From: Liquidambar formosana
Lineage: Eukaryota; Streptophyta; Magnoliopsida; Saxifragales; Altingiaceae
DNA length: 64,000 nucleotides
NCBI GenBank assembly: GCA_039720395.1
Contig: CM077820.1
Location: 14,097,848 to 14,161,847, forward strand
Direction of reading: 5' to 3'
Numbering within the stretch: the first letter of the stretch is position 1; every line of letters begins with the position of its first letter. This document shows positions 36,951-46,642 of the stretch, in pieces. A program made the position numbers and the translations under genes. The notes beneath the pieces were generated by a model. The model searched no databases. It saw only the letters and a program-made list of their open reading frames with translations, and was not told the origin of the DNA.

Positions 36951-39206
36951 CACGGGGGGTTTCTCTATTAGGGTGAAGCTATAAAAAAAATGAACCCCCA
37001 GCACCCAACCTTAAGAAACACTAGACAATAACTGACAGCCTTAAACCAAACCCCACCCCACGCCGGCAGGGGTGAAAAAAGAAATGAGAAAGTAAAACGA
37101 ACAACTATATTAAAAAAATACTGAAAGAGAGTTCCAGCTACTTGTTTTATAGACCAACCAATAATATCAAATTACTACTTATCCAAAACTATATCTATAT
37201 ATATCAAATTATTGGTTTTTAAATTTTAATTTTAAGTGAGCTTGAGAATAAATCAAGTGTAGTTATCAACCAGTCACCTAAGTGACGCTAAAAGAACCCA
37301 AGTTGTGATGACCTTTCAACACCTCTAGGCATGTAGTGACCTAGTTGTCCCAGATGTCTACTCATTAGCCTATCACTTGGGCACCTAGGCGAATACTTCT
37401 AACAACATTAAAGAAAACCTCAAATGCAGCCAATTTTTCTTAGTGCTTCGAATCAACCTTCTCCCTTCTGTCCCTAGGTTGTAGAAAGGTGGGGCAGTTC
37501 ACTTGAGTTAATTTTGTATTGTTAGAAGACCCATGTTCAAGAGAAGAATATTGAGGCTCTTTTTGCTTGAAATTTGATTTTATATTGTTTCATGATGTTT
37601 GTGACGGATGTTGTCCCAACTATGCCATTAAGAATTTCCTTTGAAATTAATTTATTGTGGTCAATTGAAACCTTTTTAAAGTGCTAAAAATGCCAAAATA
37701 TTCCAAACAGGATTATGATCATATCTTGGCTGGATAGTGGATAATAGTACTCTTGCTTATTTTCCTTCACTAATAAGACTTTACAAATAATACCAACCTT
37801 TGCAATTTTCTTTATATTTATGTATTTTTAAGTATTAAATGGAAAAGTTAAAAATATGGGTAAATAAAATATTGGAATTAGTATATGAAGAAAACCAAAA
37901 CAACAAACCATGCATTATTTCACTGCTTGGTGATTATGACAGCTATTAATAAAAACATACTCTACAATGCTTATCTTGACAAAATTGACACAAATAAAGA
38001 ACATGCCAAAAGCAATGTCACTTACCATTTCTAGTAATTAGGAACTGTTTTTCAGAGGGTAAATATGACTTCCTCTTGCTCGGGTCACCAGATTCCCTGT
38101 CAATAATATGGCAAAATAGCAACCATGAAATGTTAAAAATATCATAAAATAAAGCCAACTATCCAAATTTTAAACCAACGACTGCCACCAAAAAGAGTGC
38201 CTCCACAAATGGCAGTTACAGAGCATGGGGGTATGGTAAAATCCAAAGTTTTCAAAGGCCTAATTTGCTATGCCCTTTACTCCTTACCTTTCAGCCTATC
38301 GTGAAGTTTCTAATAACTCTTACAATGTCACAGCACATACAAACATGACCCTACTTCGTGGGACCAACATTGGGTAATGGCGTTATTTTATCTATACAAC
38401 TATGTTATCTAAAACCGAGTTCAATCTCTAACCACTTCAGAAATGCCAGTTACATTTAAAGTAGAAAAACTGTTGATTCAAAGTCCAGACCAAATTCAAA
38501 ATTGGCCGCAAGGCTGAACTCCCATACACATTTGAACGCAGAACGCTTCACATTTTTCAATTTAATAATTCAGCCAAATTCATAGGCCACCCATAATCAC
38601 CATAGTTGCACGATTATTTCTAATTAGTTTGTAGAAATTTTCAGCCGAACTAATAAAAATAACAATATATGGCCTGTTTTCCCCCCTGAATTTCAATCCA
38701 AATTTTACCTCAAAATTCGGCCCAATATTCCAAATTTACAGCCTAATCAATTCGGAGATCCAATCCAAATTTTCTTAAACTTTCAGATATATTTGGTAAA
38801 TTTTCACACAATAGCTAACCTGTACAAGATAATAAATCAAAACCTACAAACCCAAAAGCCACTTCTTTTTTTTTCAATTTACTAAAAATTTTAATTTCAG
38901 GTGCAAGGAAATACTCTTTAGCGGACCTAATTGATAAAAGAAAATATATATTTTCCCGGGAAATTTTTACGGGAACAATTTTCCATTGAAACAAGCAGAC
39001 CCGAATCAAAACCCAATAATTCGAATGGAAAAGAGCCTAATTTACCATGACCAGGTGGGGCATTTGGAGACGAGATTGTCACCAGCTATGATGAACTCGT
39101 TGACGCTAAGAACGCCTTTCTCTTTGAAAGCAGACACTGTGCGTGGCCCCGTGATTCGCTCAACGGTGCCTTTGAAGGCTTCGTGAAGCTTCTGAGACAG
39201 AACCAT
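18940..39206 (-). CDS. ATG3: ATG3, E2-like ATG8-PE conjugating enzyme
   Basis: ATG3 takes ATG8 from the E1-like ATG7 as a thioester and transfers it to phosphatidylethanolamine on forming autophagosome membranes. Nine coding exons, all GT/AG: 39206-39046, 38096-38026, 32154-32038, 31961-31795, 30424-30339, 29131-29080, 22874-22809, 21005-20878, 19036-18940. They total 945 bp, giving 314 residues; Arabidopsis ATG3 has 313. The N-terminal amphipathic helix ([20 protein letters not shown]) that senses membrane curvature is present, followed by [14 protein letters not shown], the acidic linker with [29 protein letters not shown], and the catalytic HPC motif (Cys259). The C terminus is [16 protein letters not shown]. 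All phases agree across junctions and no break is seen, so the gene looks functional. Introns 2 (5.87 kb) and 6 (6.2 kb) are swollen by mobile elements; intron 3 is only 76 bp. Confidence 0.96.
19425..19678. mobile_element. Stowaway MITE (Tc1/mariner type) in ATG3 intron 8
   Basis: The 254 bp element begins CTCCCTCAATTCC and ends GGAATGAAGGGAG, with TA on each side (19423-19424, 19679-19680). CTCCCTC ends and a TA duplication define plant Stowaway elements. Confidence 0.85.
20045..20204 (+). mobile_element. LINE 3' end fragment (ATG3 intron 8)
   Basis: The run GGCTTGCACTTGTATATATC, then TGTACTTGGGCTG, then CTTTACTAATATAATACTTC, ends in an A-rich (AAAT)n tail. This is a common 3'UTR shape of plant L1-type LINEs. 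No coding part remains, and the target duplication is unclear. Confidence 0.5.
20278..20400 (+). mobile_element. tRNA-derived SINE-like segment (ATG3 intron 8)
   Basis: A box-like TGGTGGTAAAGTCTC is followed about 30 bp on by B box-like CAGGTTCAAGTTTCC. These are pol III internal promoter motifs in the right order. No long A tail follows. It does not fold as an intact tRNA. Confidence 0.45.
21281..21308. repeat. (GA)n microsatellite
   Basis: About 14 uninterrupted AG dinucleotides lie in ATG3 intron 7. Being antisense to the gene, the transcript would carry a CU run. Confidence 0.9.
21595..21811 (-). mobile_element. SINE with target-site duplication (ATG3 intron 7)
   Basis: On the minus strand the head carries A box GTAGCTCAATTGG and B box GGTCTTGAGTTTGACA, and the tail is TATATAAAAAAAAACAAAGG. 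Both flanks carry a 12-base near-duplicate: AGGGGCTTTGTG at 21583-21594 and AGGGGCTTCGTG at 21812-21823, differing at one base. Together these define a retroposed tRNA-derived SINE in the same orientation as ATG3. Confidence 0.75.
22130..22152. repeat. (CA)n microsatellite
   Basis: About 11 ACAC dinucleotides lie in ATG3 intron 7. Confidence 0.85.
24266..24638 (-). mobile_element. 5'-truncated LINE, short copy (ATG3 intron 6)
   Basis: The minus strand encodes [22 protein letters not shown] residues (here [18 protein letters not shown]) and NWKEICAS, matching the LINE at 27263-28784. It ends in a poly(A) run (T run at 24260-24273 on the plus strand). A 17-base duplication, CGTATCCTACATTTTTT, flanks it at 24249-24265 and 24639-24655. 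Only the extreme 3' end of ORF2 and the 3'UTR inserted. Confidence 0.8.
26096..26227 (+). mobile_element. TRIM-like LTR with tRNA-Met primer-binding site
   Basis: A 120 bp segment begins TGTTGGAAAAATACC, contains ATCCCACATCGGTTAAT, and ends CTTAACA. It is followed directly by TGGTATCAGAGC (26216-26227), the plant initiator-Met primer-binding site. So short an LTR beside a PBS is the mark of terminal-repeat retrotransposons in miniature. The matching 3' LTR was not found. A diverged relative lies at about 43162-43290. Confidence 0.6.
27263..28784 (-). mobile_element. 5'-truncated LINE with ORF2 3' end (ATG3 intron 6)
   Basis: A 10-base duplication, ATATAATTTT, flanks the element at 27253-27262 and 28785-28794. 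The minus strand carries the C-terminal part of a non-LTR reverse transcriptase polyprotein, broken by stops. It begins near [17 protein letters not shown], continues through [11 protein letters not shown] and [17 protein letters not shown], then a zf-RVT region ([31 protein letters not shown]), and ends at [13 protein letters not shown]. The catalytic RT core is missing through 5' truncation. In-frame stops at several points show it is dead. It is in the same orientation as ATG3. Confidence 0.85.
31033..31058. repeat. (TA)n microsatellite
   Basis: An uninterrupted TA run lies in ATG3 intron 4, close to a T homopolymer at 31089-31104. Confidence 0.85.
32311..32651 (-). repeat. 3' LTR of the intron-2 element
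   Basis: The LTR begins TGTCACACCCCAAACC on the plus strand and ends GGGACATTACA. It pairs with the copy at 35115-35456. Confidence 0.9.
35115..35456 (-). repeat. 5' LTR of the intron-2 element
   Basis: The LTR begins TGTCACACCCCAAACC and ends GGGGCATTACA. The plus-strand flank GGCTTTGATACCA (35098-35110) is the complement of the primer-binding site. Confidence 0.9.
36600..36739 (+). mobile_element. Probable LINE 3' end (ATG3 intron 2)
   Basis: CTTTCTTGTATACTTCCTGTG, then TACAGGACTCCGTTC, then TATATATAATACTC, is followed by CATCAAAAAAAAAAAAAAG. This resembles the 3'UTR and tail of plant LINEs. The left boundary is uncertain. Confidence 0.4.
36811..37053. repeat. Direct duplication split by a 35-C homopolymer
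   Basis: TTCTCTATTAGGGTGAAGCT starts at 36811 and again at 36961. Both copies continue through CCCAGCACCCAACC and the AGAAACACTAGA/GACAGCCTTAAACCAAAC blocks. Copy 1 has CAGCACC triplicated. Between them lies an unbroken run of 35 C (36915-36949) followed by GCACGGGGGG. All of this is in ATG3 intron 2. Confidence 0.9.
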
Positions 39207-39344
39207 TTCTAATCTGAATATATATGGAGAGATATTATACAGAAACCCTAGAAATTGCAGCCGAGGGAGAAGTGTGTTGGCGAGAGAAAGAGAGACAGGA
39301 GCGTGGAGTTCGGATGAGCCTTCAATTACTAATTCTTTTAAGGA

Positions 39345-39412
39345 GTAATTACCGATTAGTCCGGTTATGGGTAAATAATAATACCTAATAGTCATTCTTA
39401 GTTAAGTTAGTA
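39345..39412. mobile_element. Half of a MITE (family C) in the ATG3 5' flank
   Basis: GTAATTACCGATTAGTCC and TCATTCTTAGTTAAGTTAG match one arm of the inverted-repeat element at 48631-48773. It starts about 140 bp upstream of the ATG3 start codon, in the likely promoter or 5'UTR. Confidence 0.5.
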
Positions 39413-40411
39413 GGCATTTACTAGAAAGTTTGTAGTAAGATGTATTGAGCTATAATTATTTTTATTTGGCCCTACCAAACTTAAAATTCCCCTTTTTTTT
39501 TTCCCTTGTTTTTTTGTTTGGTTTAATTGTGAGCTAAGGCATCTTGCTTCGACTAATTGCAGAGATTCGGGGATGATTTTATCAAAAACATTGTCACCCT
39601 GGAACATTATATGGAGATGACAGAGTCGGTAAAATTCTCTAATAGTAATTTAAGATAAGATCTGTCAAAAATCGTTGGAATTCCAAAGGAATTAGGTGTT
39701 GATAAAATCAAAATAATAGTTGTATTTTTTCGTGTGACAAGAAACCACTAAAAAGTACTCTGAAAGAATTTTTCATAACAGTTTGTTTAGGTTAATTTCA
39801 AGAATCAAACAGAAAATTATGATTGTTTTAAATTATGGCACATATCAGGGATTACTGGCGGCTCACTTGAATTTTAAGGAATAACTCCGAACCATTTACA
39901 CGTAATTCCACCATACATTCTATATAAGGGAAATGACTTCACTCATGTTTGGAACTAATTGGATCAAAGGCCTAAAAACTCATATTGAGTCAAAAATTTA
40001 TATATATATTTTTACAAGAAGAAAAAAAAGGAGTGGCAAAAAATAGGGTACACATTGAATATGGGATGGACATTATGCCTACTTATCATATTTTGACCTA
40101 ACTAATACCTAAATTTGGAACGAGATTTCGTCTAAATACCCCTATATATTTTAAACATCATGTACGTTTGGACTTACATGTAGTGACCTACTTACCATAT
40201 TACAAATATTTCACTCTTGTTATCTCTTGCATATAGTGGATTGATTATCGCTGCCGTAGATGTAAGCATCTTGCCGAACCATGTAAATCTTGCATCTTCT
40301 TTTTATGTGTGTTTGATTTGTTTTCTACGATAGATCTACTTGTTTATGGTTTTTCACACTTCTTCACAACATTCCTTAATTACCGCCACTGGTATTATGC
40401 CATGTTCATAA

Positions 40412-40640
40412 TTAATTGAAAAACATAGACATGTGAATATGGATAGAAAAATAGGTGGATATGAACATATGGACATGCATTCATGTTTACGTGGACATGT
40501 AGATACACAAACAAGAAAGCGTGGAGACATGTCCATAATCTATGAATGCACATTTCTTTCTCTTGGGTTTTTTTTTTTTTTTTCAATTGACACATGACGA
40601 AGGATGAGTGAAAATAAGTAGAATCTCATACTCTAATATA
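40412..40640. mobile_element. MITE family A relic, copy 2
   Basis: Internal alternation of acatgtgaatatgg, aggtggatatg and acatgtagatac, plus a right part CACATGACGAAGGATGAGTG, match the elements at 2047-2329 and 54660-54960. The termini are degraded. Confidence 0.4.
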
Positions 40641-40802
40641 AGTAGTCAAATATTAACCTAAAAACCCCACGATTACTACAATTACATAGCTGTCAGTACG
40701 AATGAAGGTCTGTTAAGTCATATACCCATGGTTTTGTTTTTAAGTGATCGTACTAAAAATAGATGTGCTCACATTCGATGGACCCTTTGTCTCTCTACTA
40801 GG

Positions 40803-40979
40803 CTAAGCTTAATACAGATGGACCATCATTGAGTAACCCAGGGTCGGCTGGTGTGGGAGGTAAGATCCGCAACCAGAGTGAAAGATGGATCACTGGCTTC
40901 ATTCGGAATGTGGGATAGAGTATTATTGTGGTGGCCAAGCTTTGGGCCATTCGTGATGGGCTTCAGTTAGCATGTGGCA
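40803..40979 (+). pseudogene. LINE RNase H domain fragment
   Basis: One frame reads KLNTDGPSLSNPGSAGVGG, then KIRNQSERWITGFIRNVG, a TAG stop, then SIIVVAKLWAIRDGLQLA. This is the RNase H domain that follows reverse transcriptase in plant non-LTR elements (DG motif, GGxIR, then A-ELWAxRDGL). The stop and the absence of flanking RT sequence show a dead fragment. Confidence 0.75.
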
Positions 40980-41747
40980 AATGCATAAGGTAAATAAAAA
41001 ATTGAAGTTGGTGTACAAGATGTTATTACTTTGGTTCTTCCCATTGGGATGAACTTCACCCATATGGTGCCCCTATATATGATTGTAGGTCGCTCCTCAG
41101 CATGGATTGGGAGGTGACATTGAACATGCTTCCACCATGCAAGCCAATGAAATAACCTTGCTATCACAGTTCTAAAAATTTGAGTTACTACAAAATTTTC
41201 ACCTGGTCCACCTCCTATTTTTGACAAGCAATAGCATCTGAATTTCCCTTTCATTCGCCAGCCATGCTTGTTTTCAATCGGACCCAAATCTTCTGTGCAA
41301 AATTTCTATCGACTTTTCAAAAATCATTGTGGAAATTCTATTAAACCAGGGTATACGTAGTGGCCGGTTCTAACTTATGTGGGAGTTAGTTAGATCACCA
41401 GTGAAATTTGATTCTCACATGTTAGCACAAATGGTTAATACTATGATGTCTTCATAAAAACAAATGGTTAGATCTCAGTAGGTTACTTAACATGAAGATG
41501 GGTATGTTTTTTAGATTAGGCCGGCCTCCAGTACGTACATTTTACGCGCGCAATGAGAGACTTTGAATTATAAGTCATGCGTTGCAATTATCTTAAAAAA
41601 GATCGATGAATTAAATGTGAATTAGATCTAAAAATAAAACATGGAAAACTGCAAAAAAAAAAAAACTTTTCCCTAAATTGATCTAATTTGTTTATAAAGG
41701 CTTCTGAAAGATTTGAACCCCTATTTGTTGGTGCCAACTTTGGTCTC

Positions 41748-41813
41748 CATGAGGGTCTAGTGGCATTCAAATAGCAACCACATGAGGGTCTAGTGGCATT
41801 CAAATAGCAACCA
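41748..41813. repeat. 33-bp tandem duplication
   Basis: Two perfect adjacent copies of a unit begin CATGAGGGTCTAGTGGCATT at 41748 and 41781. The unit is not in a coding frame. Confidence 0.95.
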
Positions 41814-42311
41814 CTAGGTCCCGTGGGGCATACGTGTCATTTTACTGTAAAAGGGGAATTTAGCAATATATAATAAACTTTTAAAAAAAAATGAAAAATG
41901 AAAAAAGAAAGAAATAAAACCAGTTGTTAATTTCTAAAAGATATTTCATGATTACTTTTATTAATCTGTCTTCTTATTTTGCTAATGACTCAATCAGTGA
42001 ATAGAAGCATTTCTCTTAGACTGAGCTGAATGTAGTGGGGAATTTCTTTGAGGTAAATAGAGTGTCAGCTATAAAGAAGTGTACTATGTAAAAAAATAGG
42101 CTTCTTTCTGGACAACTCATGGTGATTGGGACAAGTCATGCATGTTAATTTGCACTCCTATTACCACTTTCCAAATCTAGCATTGTCAACATTCCTAAAG
42201 GAACATTTGGTATATAATCACATGGGTTAACCTTTTCATGAATTAGTCTATCATTAGTCATATTGCTAAAATCACATTGGGCTTTGGGTTCATAAAGTAT
42301 TCTATCATTAC

Positions 42312-42312
<1 letters not shown>

Positions 42313-42342
<30 letters not shown>
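42313..42342. repeat. (TC)n microsatellite
   Basis: About 15 CT dinucleotides occur here. Further (TC)n runs lie at about 46121-46144 and 56088-56121. Confidence 0.9.
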
Positions 42343-43161
42343 AGGCAATTAACCAAGACACAAAACTGGACTCTAGCTCTAGCTAAGAACACAAAAGCAA
42401 GCAACTAAATAAGGGAAAATCCCAAAAAATAAAAAAATAAAAAAAATTAATAAATAAATAAAGGAGAGAGAGAGGGGTCTGTCAATCAAAACTAAAGTTT
42501 TTTTTCATTTTTATTTTTCCCAAAGTAAAAGGAAAAAAATATTAAAGGTCGCATGCATCAAAAGCATACAAATACCTCATAATTGGGTAAAAAGCATTTG
42601 ATGCACTTCTTTCCAACTAAAAAGAATTTAAAGGCTTCCTTCAAGGTTCTTTCACTATGCATTGGATGCACTTCTCTCCAACTTAAAAGAAAGGGATTTA
42701 AAGGTTGCCTTCAGATCGATCTCTCTCTCTCTCCCCATTAGCAACTTAATCAACTTAATCAACCATGCATGGTCTTCACACGTTTCGTCTGCTATGTACA
42801 ACCATATTGTCTATCAATACATAAATCGGTTATCATTGTCAATAACCATTTTTTTTTTTTTTTGTCAAATTAGATTTTGGTTAAATCCTACATGCTCCAA
42901 CCTGATACCTCACCCTTATGGTCTTATAATAGGCCATGGAGGAGACAAATCGATGTCATTGGGTTACAAGGCCATGCCATCGACTAAACTATAAATTTAT
43001 AGTCCAAATTCAAGGTTCATTACAATATCAAATATAAAATTATTCCACGCTATATATTTATAGCTCCTGAATTCTAATATATACTGTTTTTATGGATGCA
43101 TCTAATTAAAATAAAACTCGTGATAGACCCATTTTTATTTTGTTAGGTGCATACATGAAGG

Positions 43162-43290
43162 AGAATGCTAGAAAGTCTCACATCCTAAATTGCTTGAATA
43201 TTGGGTTTGTTATAACTTTATATACCTATTTGGGACCTGTACCCAATAGTTTAAGGTTTTTAAGTTGAAAACTTAACCCATATCAGTCAT
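43162..43290 (+). mobile_element. Diverged TRIM-like LTR
   Basis: The order of TCTCACATCC, TATATACCTATTTGGGACC, CCAATAGTTTAAGG, GTTGAAAACTTAACC and then CATATCAGTCATAAGC parallels the LTR and primer-binding site at 26096-26227. The PBS is degraded. Confidence 0.45.
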
Positions 43291-43949
43291 AAGCACTGAA
43301 ACTGCAATAGCCCATACTTAAAAGAGTTCATCAATAACTTGCATTAACCCAACGATTAATGTCGCCATCATCAACATGTAGTCTATACAGAAACCTTACA
43401 AAGCTATATATAATTAGATGCAAACTTAATACCCAAATTGTAACTTTCCAATTGCAAAACAATGTTATTGGTTTATCGGGCAACAACTTTGCCGTAATTA
43501 ATTACCAAAGTTTGGTTGTCGTTATCACATGCATGGTTTGCTTGTAAACAAGAGATTATCTTTTGTGTTTTTGGCATCTGTGGTCAACGAAAAGAAAGAT
43601 TAGATGCCACTTGTGATGGCGAAGTCACCTATAGATCACGCAATGCTTTTGTGGCTCAATGGTTCTAATGGCCCCGCCCATTTTTCTTTTACTTTGTTAG
43701 ATTGGGCTTTCTTGCCAAAGGGAAATTAAAGGCAAAGATGTTTGACTTAATTTGGTTTAATTGAGGGAACGTCTTTATTTTGTATAGGTAAAGGCATTAT
43801 ACCCAAATTCCTTCTTTTTTGTATATAAAAGATATAAAAGAAAGATTAGCTTACGTTGCTCAACAAAGGATTCCAGTGCTACACATTTGAGTCTCTAACC
43901 TTTGAAGTTGTGCTTAAATGCATGCGTGCACGTAAGAAAAAGAGGGGTG

Positions 43950-44105
43950 GGGAGGGGATGATTCGAACACATTGCTGGAATGATAGCTTTCATTAAAACT
44001 CCATGCCCCTCACGTACCCCCTCGATCCTAAGAGACTTGAATCCTTGACTACACAAATCGATCCAACCCAGGTACCATTAGGTCACAACTTCCAAATCCT
44101 AAAAA
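43950..44105 (-). mobile_element. SINE-like segment
   Basis: On the minus strand, A box-like GTGACCTAATGGTACCTGG and B box-like AAGGATTCAAGTCTC are spaced as in tRNA-derived SINEs. No clean tail or target duplication was found. Confidence 0.4.
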
Positions 44106-44809
44106 TGTGTATATATAAAATCGCATTTAAATCAGTTTAGATCAACAATAAGGAACTATGGTATACCTATTTGGATAATGGTTAGGTTGTATCCGCTAAT
44201 TTATCACCCATTTTTGCGAACTACGTTACTTCAATTCGGACCTTAACTATAGGGGATACACCCCTAGCCTACTTAACTCGACAAATCCTAAATCCAACCA
44301 CTTTGGCACGGGTTTGTCAGGTTCGAAGATTTCTTTGCAGTTTCATCAATTAAGTAGAATGAGACAATGATAACGACAAATAAACTTCATGGACCAATAT
44401 AGCAACAATGGTATGGTCCCTAGCTTTTTCCAATCCCTGCAAATGCAAGAGAACAAGATCAAGTAGCATGGAACCAACCCTATGACCTAGGTGACTTTCT
44501 TCAATTGGGTTCCTCAGGTTCCTCTGGAATATGTAGTTAAACGGTTGCAACCAAATTGAGTGGTGCTAGGTATAACGGTAACTGTGACAAACATGTTTTG
44601 AAATAAATGAGATTTGCTTTTCATTTAATTACAATATTACCACAACCACATCAGCCCAATAACAAGAATTTATAGCGTACATGTTATTTCCTGAACCAAA
44701 TTTGGTAAGACTTTGCTATATTTCCCAAATTCGAGATTCCTGAACAGACATAAGAATGGGAATTCGGTGCGGAGGCATTTCTCAATTTGGTACAGTGGGC
44801 TATGGCTCT

Positions 44810-45565
44810 CTAGTAGTCCTCCCAACAAATTGGTTCCTCGAGCCGGAATCCATTATCAGCTCCAGTCGGCTGCCACCATGAAGTATAATAAAACCCATCC
44901 GTTGAATCGAGGAAAAGATCAGGAAGGTCAAAGAAAGCATCGTCGCCGTCCATCAACAGAGAATTCAGTGATTCTTGAGTTTCAGACGATGAAGAAGTGG
45001 CGGCGGGCGAGTGGAAAACTTGCATCTCAAGCTGGCTTGGCACAGTTTCAGCCTCAAATCTTCCAGGCTGATCAACTATAGCTGCAGCAGCAGCCGCCTT
45101 AGCTGCCGCAGCTTGAATCTCTTTCGGTGCAGCACTGGCCGGACGAGGAAGCTCGTGAGCCAGTTCGGGGAAATTGAGGTGAGCCGATTGACCTTTTATA
45201 GTAAGCGCGGCCACATCATGGGCTCGAGCAGCCATCTCCGCCGTTGGAAATGTTCCAAGCCAAATTCTTGATTTCTTCCTCGGCTCACGGATTTCGGACA
45301 CCCATTTCCCCCAGCTTCGCATTCGAACTCCTCGATACGTTGGGTGTTTCCTTGCAGTATTACATTTACAATTCTTTTTAGTCTCATTGTTGTTTTTGGT
45401 TTCTTTTTGGGCTTCTTTTGATCTTTTCTTCGTTGATGAGGACTCTTTTGTGGGTTCTGAAGCTGGAAAAGTGAGGGAAGAAGAGGATGCGGAAGTAGTG
45501 GAGCTAGAAGATGGAGAAGGGGAACTGTTTGGAACCTCATGATCTATAATAAGGGGCTCTTCCAT
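44810..45565 (-). CDS. DREB-type AP2/ERF transcription factor, copy A
   Basis: A nuclear DNA-binding regulator of the DREB A-4 (TINY/ERF034-038-like) group, members of which bind DRE/GCC-type elements in stress and growth control. It has a single exon of 251 residues, typical for the group. Residues 11-45 are Ser-rich; KKRSK at 46-50 is a likely nuclear localisation signal. The AP2 domain at about 76-133 starts [20 protein letters not shown], with the DREB-diagnostic Val and Glu (KWVSEIRE) rather than the ERF Ala/Asp. It is followed by the [13 protein letters not shown] extension, an alanine run at 152-162, and an acidic hydrophobic tail, [13 protein letters not shown], likely an activation region. 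It ends CWEDY and then TAG. A TATA run lies 46 bp upstream. It is the intact tandem paralog of the gene at 52575-53378. Confidence 0.95.
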   Translation of the reverse strand: MEEPLIIDHEVPNSSPSPSSSSTTSASSSSLTFPASEPTKESSSTKKRSKEAQKETKNNNETKKNCKCNTARKHPTYRGVRMRSWGKWVSEIREPRKKSRIWLGTFPTAEMAARAHDVAALTIKGQSAHLNFPELAHELPRPASAAPKEIQAAAAKAAAAAAIVDQPGRFEAETVPSQLEMQVFHSPAATSSSSETQESLNSLLMDGDDAFFDLPDLFLDSTDGFYYTSWWQPTGADNGFRLEEPICWEDY

Positions 45566-45610
45566 GATTGAGAATTATTGGTGTAGTAGCCAGTAGAATA
45601 ACGTGAAGTG

Positions 45611-45622
45611 CTATATATATAA
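45611..45622 (-). promoter_or_regulatory. TATA box of ERF copy A
   Basis: CTTATATATATAGC lies on the minus strand 46-57 bp upstream of the start codon. The stretch between it and the ATG (CACTTCAC, then TACACCAATAATTCTC) is conserved in copy B. Confidence 0.6.
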
Positions 45623-46642
45623 GCACCGGGGGCATCTATTTGTGCCTTTAATTAAAAGAGTTTCTTCATGGGCCCTACTGCAGATGAATAACATTGGTAA
45701 ATGTGTTGGACATGTACTCCGTAATTATTTGTTTCTCCCTTTTGAATAATGCGTTTCATTAATTCTTCATAAAAATAAGAACACTATTCTTTCCAAAAGG
45801 ACCAAAACCCTCTTTTGCACTTTTTATTTAGGACAAAACTTCGCTTCAACTAGAGAGCAGCTGCTCCACTATTCTGACTTGTCACTTTCTTATGTTGACA
45901 TCTATCCTTCTCACATGTAACTTTGTATTAATTGATTAATTAGAGAGCAAAACAAGAGAAGCCTATGAGGGGCCTCTGTTATCTCATTCCAATCAAAACC
46001 AAAGCTCGATCTTTGGCCACCGTAGAACTGGTAACATGCTCACCAACAATCATTTGGGACCTAAACTCACCTTTGCAACCCAATCTCATTTTGCGCGCAA
46101 CTTGAAATACATTGGGTAAGATTTCTCTCTCTCTCTCTCTCTCTTTAAGCACAAACTAGTGTCTGTTTTTCATTTTAAACGTGTTCCTCTCTTCTTTTCT
46201 CTCCTTCTCAAAGAGAATGGTGGGACAACATAAAATTTTCACTTCTTAGGCCATGGGTCCATCGTAGCATGAACAATTCAAATGAAAATTGTCATTAGGC
46301 CTTTCATTGGTCCCTCAGGATGTTCCCACCTTTGATTCCTTTTCATGGCTGACATGCGAAGTACGTACATACGTCCTAACTACCGGTTAATTTTTTACAT
46401 ACTGTATCTAACATGATGATTGATAGGGTATTTGAATAGTCTATGGGGACGAAACCTATATAAATATCTTCTTTTTTTGCCCTTATGTGTAGCACATTTA
46501 AATAGTCAATGGCATATCTATATATATATATATATATATATATATGATAGCCTAACTAATGACATTAATTTGCTTCACTGTTAAGTGATTAATTTCGGAT
46601 TCAGGTTTATAGAGAAGTGTTGATACCCATTTGTAAATATTA

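Larger units (their letters stand above)
39413..43160. other. Intergenic, no intact gene
   Basis: Contents are a MITE-family-A relic (40412-40640), a LINE RNase H relic (40803-40979), a 33-bp tandem duplication (41748-41813), a (TC)n run at 42313-42342, and AT-rich DNA. No continuous coding frame was recognised. Confidence 0.6.
43500..45790. repeat. Tandem segmental duplication, unit A (ERF locus)
   Basis: The unit contains the first ERF gene and its flanks. Its 3' side (TTTGGTTGTCGTTATCAC, AAACAAGAGATTATCTTTTG, AAAAGAAAGATTAGAT) matches 50350-50500. Its 5' side (CTTCATGGGCCCTACTGCA, TTGAATAAT) matches 55480-55580. Confidence 0.75.

Noticed and set aside
44350..44550. 66-codon minus-strand frame in the ERF-A 3' flank
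   Set aside because: It has no domain, is not conserved in the matching flank of unit B, and its length is within chance.
45011..45540. Open frames overlapping ERF copy A on both strands
   Set aside because: They are mirror frames caused by the GC-rich ERF coding sequence and show no family resemblance.
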